Positions 46,914 to 57,501 of a stretch of DNA of 64,000 nt are shown here, piece by piece. The notes beneath the pieces are model-generated. The model was not told where the DNA came from. It worked only from the letters and a program-made list of their open reading frames with translations, and ran no database searches. Both the position numbers and the translations under genes were made by a program. Origin of the DNA: Lycocorax pyrrhopterus obiensis (Eukaryota > Chordata > Aves > Passeriformes > Paradisaeidae); the NCBI GenBank assembly GCA_014706295.1, contig JACSVZ010000002.1, positions 56,355,117 through 56,419,116 on the forward strand, given 5' to 3'. Within the stretch, counting starts at the first letter, position 1, and each line of letters begins with the position of its first letter.

Positions 46914-47882
46914 AGTCTTGCTTTAAGACAATTTAAAATTAAAGGACACTCTAAAATGAGTTCTCCTCCTTTGTTTTAACCAATCCCTTTCCACCAATAA
47001 GAAGAAACGAAATACGAGTAGATATAAGTGAAAAAATAACAGTAAATAATCACTAGATACAAAATAGATAAATATCACAAACTCCCTGAGAACAAAGAAA
47101 TCCAAAATGGCAAAGTACCCCTTTCAAGATGGCACCCATCACAGGCAACTACATGTAGGGAGACAAAGCAAAAATGGCATCTGACTAAGATGGCGGCCTT
47201 TGCGGGCAACCACGCAGTCCAGGAGACGAGGGGAAAGCATGGCAGTAAACCCTCCTGGGAAGGTAGGAGCTTACAGAGCAGTTCTAGTGGCAGACGGGAA
47301 TTGCCAGCACGTGTGGGGTCAGCTCCGCCGCCTGTTTCTTCCCTGTGCCACCCGCTGGACTTCATCAGTTTTGGTGCTGCTGTCCTCTGAGCCACTGGTG
47401 TGTCGTGGGCAGAGAGAAACAGTCTCCCGGAATCCACGCGGAGTGGCCCAGTGAGGGACCAGCTCAAGCTTTGCACTGCCAATAAAGTTTGCAAAGTTCA
47501 CTCTGAAACAGTTTTTGATTGCAGGAATGCAGTTTTTTCTGGGTGGCTACTGTTGCAAGTCCAGAACTCCTTCCCTCTCCCCCTGAAACAACTTCTGCCT
47601 TACGCAAAATGCCACCACACAAAAGAGAACCCAAAAGGGAAGCCTCTGCCCATGCTACCTCAGCATTAAGGCAAAAGCCAAGAAGTGAGGCAAGAGATGA
47701 GAAAACAAGCCAAAAGGTGAAAAACGGGACTCTGCCTGTGTGCTCCAATCTTTTTAAGTGTACCACACCTGCCTGCCCTGTGATTCCAGCTCCAGACGTG
47801 CCACTGAACCTCAAAGAGATAGTAACAATTTTTGGGCATGGATAGATATGAAACACAATAACACTTTTGATTACCCAAGACA
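46914..47882. mobile_element. LTR K, copy 2
   Basis: 969 bp, begins AGTCTTGCTTTAAGAC (worn TGTCTTGG) and ends ATTACCCAAGACA. The flanking repeat is nearly perfect (ACCTG/ACCTT). Shares order and sequence with 16888-17763 throughout, including AACAGTTTTTGATTG and the CAATTTTTGGGCA block near the end, but carries about 100 bp more in the middle. AATAAA occurs at 47480 on the plus strand, but the direction of transcription is not certain. Confidence 0.75.
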
Positions 47883-48000
47883 ACCTTCAGTTCTAAACCC
47901 TGAGTCATTTGATCCTAAAATTGATCCACTTGTCTTGTGAGCATGAGTAGCAGTAAAAACAGCAGAGCAACAAACCCAGCAATCCTGTTAGTTTGTGCCT

Positions 48001-48060
48001 GAATAAAAACAAAAATAAAAAAATAAAAATTAAAAATAATTAATTAAAAAAAAAAAAAAC
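48001..48060. repeat. A-rich low-complexity tract
   Basis: About 60 bp of AAAAATAAAA-type sequence; could be a retroposon tail or slippage product. Confidence 0.8.
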
Positions 48061-49423
48061 ACCAAAGAAAATGTTCGTCCACCAGACTGACACAAACTGA
48101 TAAAAACCCACTAATAATAATGATACTGAGAGAGGAAGAGATTAAGATAGGGGGTGCAAAAGTGAGCATATTGCAAGAACCTGTGGAGGGCTTTCCTATT
48201 AGAGAAAGAAATTTCAAAAGTAGCATTTGCCTGGCAGTTTCACCTTTAAAGCACTATATGAACATTAAAAGATAGTTAAGATATCTTAACTATGTAAAGA
48301 TATTTTAATGAAACATATATTTCCATCTCCATTTTTTTTCAGCAAGCTTAATGTTTGCATGATGTTAATGATTGCAAAACAAATTCTCCATGAATCAGAG
48401 GACTAAACAGGTACCTCCTTCCACACCAATAAAAGCTTGTAGCCATCATTATTAGATGAAATTCTGGCCCAGTTATGTTAGTATCATCCAGGAAAAACTC
48501 TCCTGATTTCACAATGGCAAGGAAGTGGAATCTCTGTCTTCTTAAAGGTATTCAACAAGATTTTGTATTGATTATTACAAGTAAGTTATCCATATATTTT
48601 AACTTGGATTGAATCTCAAAATTCAAATGGGATGTAAGCTTGCTTTGCTTCTAAGATCTATATGGATTTGTATAGGGGTACATATATATACACATACCCT
48701 AGTAAGATAAGCAATTGTAACAAAGCAGTCTGCTCAGAGAATCCTCAAATTTTGTGTACCAAGTCGATTGGAAAAAGCCCTTTCACTTTGAGAAGCCTCA
48801 CTTTTCCCTAAGACAGCAAACATAAACATGAAACAGCACTCTCCAAACAACTACAGCAATCCATCCTAAAATTCCTAATCTTTCCTCACATTTCACATCT
48901 CAGCAATTTTACTTCTTGTGTTTGACAGCTGTTACATATATATCTTTATGTAAAGCAAGAAATCACAAAAGATTACAGAATTTGAAAACACTGGCTAAGT
49001 AAACAATATAATATTGCAAAGAAAGCCAAAGCTCCCAAGGATGACATTCTGGGCTCATAGGAATGAAATGCAGCTGGCAAGCTGGAAACCTGCAATCCTG
49101 GAGCCAAGGTTTTACTGGGGTAAGGTTCCAAAACAAAAGTACTGCAAACATCTTGGTGAACTTGTGCCAAAACCCAGCAAAAGGATGTAGAGTGGCTGCG
49201 TATCAAAGGCAAGTTTCTTAGGCAGAAGAAAATACAGAAGATGGACTACAAAACCAATGCAGGCAAAAATTGCAGGGCATCTGTACATTTTAGAGGCATA
49301 TATTGAAAAACAGCAATTGACAACAGCTGTCTTTTACCTATACTTACTGGAACTACTAAGAAAGACAGGAAAGAAGGAGAAGAAAGAAAATAAATGAAAG
49401 AAGACAAATTAAATCAGGCTTAC
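48061..49423. other. PDE1C intron 1, first segment
   Basis: Unique AT-rich DNA immediately downstream of the first coding exon. A perfect 22 bp palindrome lies at 48272-48293. No repeats otherwise recognised. Confidence 0.5.
48272..48293. repeat. Perfect 22 bp palindrome
   Basis: ATAGTTAAGAT followed at once by its reverse complement. No known role. Confidence 0.85.
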
Positions 49424-49508
49424 CAATTGTAAAGTTATAGCCATCAATACTGAATGTAGCACTCCGGCATTTTTTAAATGCTTCCTTTCTGCTACTTGGG
49501 TCTGTCAT
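49424..49508 (-). CDS. PDE1C: PDE1C coding exon 1 (N-terminal exon with start codon)
   Basis: First coding exon of a calmodulin-dependent 3',5'-cyclic nucleotide phosphodiesterase, which hydrolyses cAMP and cGMP in the cytosol under Ca2+/calmodulin control. Seen: on the minus strand an ATG at 49508-49506 with A at -3 opens 28 codons beginning MTDPSSRKEAFKKCRSATFS, plus one G, followed by a GTAAG donor at 49423-49419. The single leftover base gives phase 1. It joins to the first two bases of the exon at 16796 to make a valine codon, so the reading continues FTI-VANE. Known: mammalian PDE1C has an isoform whose N-terminus is very like this (from memory, not a search). The exon carries no catalytic residues and is isoform-specific. 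The frame stays open for 59 codons upstream of this ATG; I chose this ATG because it matches the known isoform start and has the better Kozak context. The exon is about 32.6 kb from the next one. Confidence 0.86.
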
Positions 49509-49685
49509 GATCCTGCCAGCTTGTACTTTCAGCAGCTGCCCTTCTCTCCCTCGTGGAAACAGAGCACTCGAGCTCACCCTTAGCTGCCTGTGACAGTACA
49601 CACACCAAACCTCACATCTTCTTACAGGGAGCCAGATCTGAGTGGCATGCACCCAAGAATTTTCTCCTCCCCCAAACACTCTCAT
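49509..49685 (-). other. PDE1C: Probable PDE1C 5' UTR with open frame
   Basis: Sequence immediately upstream of the PDE1C start codon. On the minus strand it is open in the same frame back to another ATG at 49685-49683, which would add 59 residues if used. That ATG has C at -3 (weaker context), and the added peptide is rich in Trp, Cys and Val with no recognised domain. The best reading is 5' UTR of the first exon. No clear TATA box is visible just upstream. The transcription start cannot be placed from the sequence. Confidence 0.45.
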
Positions 49686-52600
49686 TGGTAAGTTACCTAC
49701 ATGCCTGCTCAGAGTTTAACCGGTTAGAGGCTCCCCTATCAAAACCAGCAGTCAATTAGTGCGAGACTACCAAGTCAATAAGCCAGCTGTAGCTGTCAAA
49801 TCTCTGTGTAGGAGGTAGCACACAAAAAAAAAAGGTAAAGGGTTAGATTTTGCTGTTATCTACCCACTGATGCTCCCTGTATTCCCTGCTATGCCGCAAC
49901 CAGTTTCTGTGGCTCCTCTTACTCATGGGAATTTCTGACTTGCAGCAAATTGTGCTCAGATTTCAGCTCTTCAAATAGCAGCAGCCTGTTTTAATAATTC
50001 AAAATATAATTAATCAACCCAAATACAGTACACCATCAATCATCTGCTACTTCTGTAAACAGCAAGTCTCTAGAAACCCAACTGAGAGCAAAGAACTAGA
50101 GATTATCAGTAAAGAAGAACATGGGAAAACAACATGTAATTTAGCAGTAATGTTGATAAGCTGAGCAAAATGTTCATGCATGCGCACAGACACAAAACCA
50201 TCTTCCAAACTCTTGCTCCTCCTTTTCATTTATCACATGGTTTGTAAACTCATCTCTGTAGTTTTTTTACCTAGTAATGTTTAGAAATGTTGACTCAGAG
50301 CACATGCAAGCAATCCACTGAAAAAGGCAGGCAAATCCTAAGAACAGACAAAATTTAGAGTCCAGGCTGGCAAAGTTTTCGCAGAACGCCAGCAGCAAGC
50401 TAAAGTTTTGTAAGTAGGCATCTAAGAAAACACTGACAACATCTTAATGATTCCAGTACACAGAAATCTGTGCAAGTCTTTCTTTTCTTGTAATATATGT
50501 TAAAACTATAAATGTGCTATTGAAATGTTCCAATTTTTTATGTCCCCAAGAATAAACATAAATTCCACATAAATGCATCAAGTTTTGCATTGGTCTGGAT
50601 GGAAACCACTTGGAAACACTAAGTTTCAAGAAGACTATCACCAAAATAATAGCCAGGACACAGTTTACTAAAAGCTTGCTCAATGCATACCTAAAGGTTT
50701 ACAAAATACCAGCAAATGTGGTCATGTTTAAAGTATAAACCTCTGCCCTACCTTGGTTTCTCAACAAAAGCTTAAGTCAGATAGAAATGCTGTACTTTTT
50801 AAATCCCCTCTCTTCAAAGGATGGAAAAGAATCACTACTGAACTCCAGCAGTTAATTTAAATTCCACTTAGTTCTACCATAGTGGAGAGCCTAAGCCAAA
50901 CAGAGCTTTTTTTTGCTAACTTTTTTTTATTATTTATTTGGATGTTCAATAACATAAGACAAGTTCATTATGAAAACAGCTTCTAGCAGTGAGGGTTTGT
51001 TGGGCTTTTTTAATACATCGTTGTTTTGAAACAAAAACAACTACTTACATGTAACATTTCCAACACTTGCACCTGCAATTGTTTTTGACATCGAAATTGT
51101 AGGCAATAGTTCCAGAATTTAAAAGAGCTGCTGCTCTTTATAGACACTTTATAGCTACTGCAATGAAGATTCCTCATGCAGTTTACTGAAATCCATCTAG
51201 GTGCCTCTCCAAAACCATGCAGGAAAATAATCCAAGTGTGAAATATTTCTAAGGAATTATGTTGTCTGGCACTGGTCACATAGATCATATAAGACAGCAA
51301 AAGCATAGAGAATGATTCATACTATATTTAGAAGGCAGAAAGTTAAATGTTACCTAAATGAAAGGTAAGGAACCCTAACAGTTTCAATATTTTGGAACTA
51401 TCAGGCTTGGGGGTTTTTTAAAATTTAATTATTTGCTGACACCATTTTTCTTCTTATACCATAAAACATTGATTCATAAAGAAAAATTGTGGGAAGATAC
51501 CAGCGATGATTTGATGAAGTTTCAGTCAAGCTTCTAAATTGGAGGAGAAATGTTCTTCCAAAAATAGGCTGGTGGAGACAGTCCTGCCTCCTCCTTGGCT
51601 TTGGATCATGTACTCACACAGGAAGCAGGAGAATTATATTAGCATTTCTCTTCTCAGGAGAGTATCCAGACCACCAAGCTACTGCTGCACTGCTCATTTC
51701 TGTGCTCCATCACTGGTGTTTCAGCCACTTTGTACAGATTGCCAGAGAGAAAATGACCTGGCCATTCAGTGGCTGAGCACTCTGGAGCTACCTTACAATA
51801 CTTGTTCAAGGCCCAACTAATACTAATTCAAACAATTGTAGTCGTTTGATAAGCTCATTTAGGTCAAAGTGAATATTTGCACCACAAAGAATAAAGACAA
51901 TCACTCAGGAGGGTAAAGTGATCAAATAAGTTTAGAAGCCAGACTTTCCATACCACTGGAGAGGGCCCTTAACTTGCTGGTTGCAGAGGGATGCTCTCTC
52001 CATTCAAAACTCCAGAGGTAATTACATTGGGGTGAAAAGATAAAGGTTTTGACCTGTAAGTTTTCCAAGAAGAAAAACGTTTCTTCCCAACTCTAGTTAA
52101 AATCCAGCTGCTCAAAGAATTACCAAGTTGTATCAGAAACTTGATACCTGATCCTATCTGATTCTTTGCATTTTGCTGTTCAGGTCTTGGCTAAATTTCA
52201 AGTCTGCATTTACATCCTGCTTTGCCAAACAATTTGTATGGATTCATTCAGGGTATAGTACATTTTTTTACCTTCCACTGCCAGGAAGTACCAATATAGA
52301 TCACCAGACACATCTTGTGGCTGCAGTTCACTGCCATGTAAACTAATAAATGTGTCATTTGTAAACGACCTGAACATCCTTTGAGGTAAAAAGCACAGTG
52401 TGAATTGAAAATATTTATTATTATTGCTGAAAAAGACCACAGTATATGTGATAACTTTTGATTTGGCAGCCCATAAAACAGCGGTTACTTTGATATTTTG
52501 CCTTTACTTTCCTATGTGTAGAAGAGTTTGCATGTTTTCAGGAAGTCTATTTTAACCAAAGATCATCTCAAATTAAACCAAATACCCATCCAAATCTCCA

Positions 52601-55600
52601 AAATACATGCTGGAGATAGTGGTGAAAAAACAGCCACCTATAACAAATAGGAAACACTTCTTCTTTCTAAGCAGTCCTTTTCTGCCCTTCAGTATGAAAA
52701 GGCATACTATTTATGTAAAATTGCCTCAGTAAGACTAAAAGATTTTTAATTGCAGTTTATACTTTCCAAATATAATCTAAAATAATCAGTTGCATGGAGA
52801 AGTACTTCTTTGTATTAACTAAAGGCATAATTTGTTCTTTCAGTCTTGTATCCCCTGGCTCATAGAGTGTGAGAAATGGAAAATGAAAGCATTAAGTAAA
52901 ATTCTAGCTCCACAAATGTCAAGGGAAAAATTCCCACTCACTTCAACAGGGCTTAAATTCTATCCTCCTGGTTTTTCATACCTGTGCTCCTCTTCACTTA
53001 GTTCCTGACACAAGCAAATTTCACAGGAACAGTGATAAATTTAAGTCTCAGGTACCCATATGACTTTTATAGTGCCAGTCACTAAAGTTATCAGAATTAG
53101 GAACTCTGAATTTTTATATTTTCAGAAATGTGTCTGGTATCCTAAATCAATGGAAAACTCAACTTTGAATACTAAGAAAAAACAAATACAGTCATCCTGG
53201 ATAAAACCAAAGTTCCATTGGAAACAGTGCCCTATATCCAGCTCTGTATCATATCTCCATCAGTGCCCAAAAGTAAATGCTTAAAAAATTATAAAGATGT
53301 TCAAAACTATCAAGAACAAGGCAAACTTTGGTGATACTCGGTATCCAATCACCACCAGTTTGGGTACTTCATGGAATATCTGTGTATTCTATGTGTTCAT
53401 AAACAGTCCAAAGTTTTCTGTTTAATCAGCTTAAACTTTAGCACCCTCAGCATCCTCCATCAGAGAGGTCTACAGCTTAACTAAATATTGCATGAACACT
53501 TACTGCTATTGTTTGTTTTGAACCTTTCTCCTTCTCACTACCTGGTTGCTCTTTAGCCTAATACTCGATATCAATTCTGAAGCCTTCTGGCTATGAATAC
53601 AAAGGTGAGGAGTGATCACATCGGTGGCAGAGGCATCCCCAGCACGCAGGATTTCTAGTGGTAAGGAACCCCTGAGACAGCGGATTCCAGTGAGAGAGAC
53701 CACAGAAGCACCAGGAAGCTCCTGCCTTTGAAAATATTGATTCCACCACTGAATTCCCACAAACTTCAACTGAATAATTTTTACAAGCATATATTTTTCA
53801 GAGAAGTTTTAGAGGGCTGTCTCACCACTAGTATCAATGTCACCTGAAAACATTTAATATCTCAAAGAAGAGTTATGCGACTGGGCATGATGCACTAAAA
53901 ATTGATAAATTTTTTAAGAAAATTTCCAACTTCAGAAAAGAAATTCAGCTGAAATCCCCTGAGGTGTTTGGTGTATTTCTCACAATCAACAATGAACTTA
54001 GGTATTACAGGTTGTTTATGCAACCTGTAATATCTAAGACGCGATTCTTCCCTGAAAGCTTTTACCATTTCCTAGAAGCACTCCATCTGCATGTTGTGAT
54101 GATATTATCAGAGGCTGTCATTGTCGGGACTATTCACCATATAGAAGTTATTTTTAGGCATGGCAGCCAGAAGGCAATATGACTTTTTAATAAAAGTTGT
54201 TTAGCATCAGCTGTTCTGATGTTCTCAGCTTGCTTCGGGCTTTACCATTTTCTCCCTTGTCACAAGCTGAAAAAAGGAATAGTCTTCAGTTTGCTGGAGT
54301 ATTTTCTTGGTTTGTGCTAATTTATATTTCCCAATAAACACACATTTCGTGCTATTTAACATGACTTCACACCATGAGTGAAAATCCAAATGCATCCAGT
54401 AAATACCAAGCACAGGAAAGGAAAAAAAAACATTGTAACGTTATTTTGAGCTTGGACTTAACTATTTCAAGCAGCTCTGCAACTCAGAGAAAATGCATCA
54501 TTCTCTTTAGAAGCACAGGAGGAATCTACACCATCTAATTTCAGGCACTTGGCTGAGTTACCTAAATGAGGAACACTGAGACTCCCACTGCAGTGAGCAG
54601 GGAGCCACAAAGGTGAGCTGGGAGCTCCTAAAATCTGAATCACTCTCTGGAGAAGCTCTTTCTTAAGTACCCAGAGAGAGTGAGGCATCTGAGAGCTGGA
54701 AGAGGTAGTTTAGTGAAGAGGCTTAAGCTGAGCATCAAGATCATTGGCAATAGCTTATGCTTTCTTCAGCTTTCTTGCCAACAGTAATAATGTAAGTCTG
54801 ATCCTCTTCCGATGAGACGCAATTTGCTAACGGCAGTAATGCCCATCTTCTGTACTGTGTCCAGTAAAAATGCAACATTAGCAGCTACTATAATCATATA
54901 GCTTTTCAGTGCACTTGTAATCAGGAAAAATAAAGTGGTGAAGGAGCATCTGGTCTGGACATTTGCAAAGGTAAACCATGGGAAAGAAGCTCTAGCAGGA
55001 AAAGAGAACATGAAAGCTTTAAAGATCCCCATAAATACACTTATCCCTATGTATTTCCTTCACACACTAACTTGTAGCCCCTAGTACCATGAAGGCCAAA
55101 AGCAGCCCTGCCTCCAGGTGTAGTTTCCCTTTTTAAATGAAAATTTTCTCCTTGTTTAGGATGGGGGGAAGGGGGGAGAGGGTTTTAAAAAATAATAGCA
55201 TTTTAACAGCAAGACATTTTCAGTGCTGTAATTCCAGTCTTCTCTAAAAAGTGCTGCTTGATCAGATTTCATTTGTCTTTATGTTTTCATTTTATTTCTT
55301 TGGTCTTGTTCATCACACTACTTAAGTATGATTCTCCAGTGTAATGTGATTCTCTGTATTACAGCAAGCAGCTGTTGAAAGCAAGTCAACCAAAATCAGA
55401 ACCAGTAAAACTTATACCATTACTCAGCAAAATAAAACTTGAGGTAACAGTGTTAAAAACAGGTTGCAAAAGAATTAACACTACATGATTTTGTCATATA
55501 CATGTGATAAAGATAGGCTTCTGCTTCCAACAGTATTCATGGGAATATACTGCAATTAAAGCGATACTGAAAGATTTCATTTCTATCTTGCCAGAGAGAT

Positions 55601-55780
55601 TTCTGATCCTTATGGTACTTGCACCATGTTTACTTTGTTCATGGTTTTGGCTTCATTCCTTCCGGCTAGCTCTCTTGAAAAGTCACCACACAGTGGAACA
55701 GCAGTGACCAGTTAGTCATTGCATTCCATTTGATTCCCCAGTAGTTATCATTCTCCCTGATGTTTTGGACTGTAGCCAGT
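49686..55780. other. Upstream flank of the PDE1C first coding exon
   Basis: About 6 kb of AT-rich DNA. Upstream promoter sequences or non-coding exons of PDE1C could lie here, but I cannot place any. No LTR or CR1 recognised. A GC-richer spot at about 53590-53740 gives a 94-codon minus-strand frame without known domain. A hairpin lies at 53997-54038. Confidence 0.4.
53997..54038. repeat. Hairpin with 18 bp arms
   Basis: CTTAGGTATTACAGGTTG pairs with CAACCTGTAATATCTAAG across a 6-base loop; the only mismatch is G opposite T, which pairs in RNA. Shorter than a usual microRNA precursor. Confidence 0.75.
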
Positions 55781-56070
55781 TGTGCTGATTTCGACTGGTG
55801 TAGAGTTCATTTTCTTCACAGTAGCTAGTATGGGGCTGTGTTTCGAATTTATGCTGGTGATACACAGATGTTTTAATCATTGCTGAGGAGTGCTGACACA
55901 GCCTTTTCTGCTTCACATGCTGCCATGCTAGCAAAGGGACTGGGGATGCGTAGGAAGTTGACAAAAAACACAGCCAGGACTGCTGACCCCAATTGACCAA
56001 AAGGATAGTCCATACCATATGACATCATGCTCAGTATATAAAGTGGCGGGAAAGAAAGAAGAAGCGGGGG

Positions 56071-56655
56071 TGTCTCGGTTTTGGAGACAAAACTTCAGGA
56101 GGAAACACTCCAGAATGAGTGCGTCCTCCGAAGGGAAAAGGGCCTCCCCTTTTCCTCCGCCAATGAGACAAGTGGGTAACAGCAAGTGAATGTGGGAGGG
56201 AAAGAAAAGAACAAAAACAAGGTAGAACAGGATAAAAAAAACCCTCAAAATACAACGAATTCCCGGAGAGGGAACAGACACGCAGGCTCGGACCAGCCGG
56301 GGCCACCCCGCGGGCCCGCTGGGGCCACCCCTGCAGGCTCCCCGGACCGGTGAGGAGGGAAGGGAGGCAGTGAGGCGAAGGGAAAGGAAAAAAAGAACAA
56401 GAAAAACCAACAGAACCTTTTCCCAGCTAGCCGGAACACAAAAGAAACCCAAAGAGCAGCACAGCGCTCCCAGCACACTCCCTCCCGAACCCCGCCGAGC
56501 CCTAGAGCCCCCCAAGCCGTAGGGCAGAGCTGTTGAACCTACCCGCACTCGGTCCCGTGGCCCCACCCCCCGGGTCCATCTTAAAGAAACAGCGTCCTTG
56601 GGCATTAAGCAGATGGTTAAGGAATAAAGCAGTTCCATAACATCACTCCAGGACA
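56071..56655. mobile_element. Solo LTR inside LTR C (first)
   Basis: 585 bp, begins TGTCTCGGTTTTGGAGAC and ends ATCACTCCAGGACA, flanked by GGGGG on both sides (56066-56070 and 56656-56660). Middle is GC-rich (56240-56350). AATAAA at 56622-56627 near the plus-strand end hints at plus orientation but is not decisive. A 247-codon minus-strand open frame here is a base-composition effect. Confidence 0.72.
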
Positions 56656-56850
56656 GGGGGGCATCTGCCATTATGACATTTGTCTTCCCAACTAACCATT
56701 ATGTGTGATGGAGCCCTGCTTTCCTGGGAAAAGCTGAACACTTGTCTCCTCATTAGGAGAACGAATTTCTTGTTTTGCTTTGCTTGTATGCATGGCTTTT
56801 TCTTTACCTATTAAACTCTGCCGCAACCCAGGAGTTTTCTCATCTTCTTC

Positions 56851-57426
56851 TGTCACTGCCCTGGGAGATGGGTCGGCCTCGGGGGGTATTCGTCCCTGCT
56901 CCGGAGGCGACAGTGACCTTTCCCGCAGTGGCACTGAGAAGTATCACTTCCCGGCGGCCGCTTGGAATGGGCTGCACTGGCTCGGTATCAGCAGGCGTAC
57001 CCAAAGCGAGGGGACCAGGTGGTCAGCCTCTCAGGAATTCCGGGGGCAAAAGAGGCAAGGGAGAGGACCCGTCCGTGAAAACCTTCCAAGGTTTATTGCC
57101 CGGAAAGCGAAGGGGATAAACTGGACAACGAAAGCCCGAGGCGCCGAGATTTTCAACAGGGGTGGCACCGAACAAATAACCAATAGGAAGTAAACTTGGA
57201 GCGGAGTCCCGGGGACACAGAACCAATAGCTAGGTTACAGAGGAGGGAATTTACAGAACAAACCTATTAACAACCGAACTTACCAGAACTTTCTGGAGAA
57301 GTGGTGCGGGCTCAGAACCGGGTCTCGTCCCCGGACTGGTCCTCGCTCTCCGAGTCGTCTGCCCATTGGGCAGGCATGCTGTGACAGACAGCGGGCGGAC
57401 CCCAAGTGGTCCGAGGCACCCCAACA
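56851..57426 (-). mobile_element. Solo LTR inside LTR C (second)
   Basis: 576 bp; on the minus strand it begins TGTTGGGGTGCCTCGGACC and ends GGGCAGTGACA. Perfect 6 bp target duplication TTCTTC (56845-56850 and 57427-57432), typical of class II (ERVK-type) integration in birds. AATAAA on the minus strand at about 57095-57090 gives the orientation. Removing it restores the outer LTR. Confidence 0.8.
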
Positions 57427-57501
57427 TTCTTCCAATTGTCTCACCCATCCCACTGGTGGAGGAGTGAGTGAGCAGCTGCATGCCGGGGCTAAACCACAGC
57501 A

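Larger units (their letters stand above)
55781..57501 (+). mobile_element. ERV LTR C, split by two solo LTRs
   Basis: The outer LTR begins TGTGCTGATTTCGACTGG and ends GGGGCTAAACCACAGCA. Its three pieces (55781-56070, 56661-56850, 57433-57501; about 555 bp) follow one another as in a common avian ERVL-type LTR: the TATA box CAGTATATAAAG at 56033-56044, GTGATGGAGCCCTGCTTTCC, CTTTACCTATTAAACTCTG, GTTTTCTCATC, CACCCATCCCACTGG. The flanking repeat is CCAGT/GCAGT (4 of 5). Orientation is plus. Confidence 0.78.

Noticed and set aside
53506..53790. Possible upstream PDE1C exon (minus strand, GC-richer)
   Set aside because: I could not find a peptide similar to any PDE1C N-terminus or a convincing donor in the right phase.
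55928..56671. 247-codon minus-strand open frame
   Set aside because: It spans the junction between two LTRs, so it cannot be an evolved gene; no family recognised.
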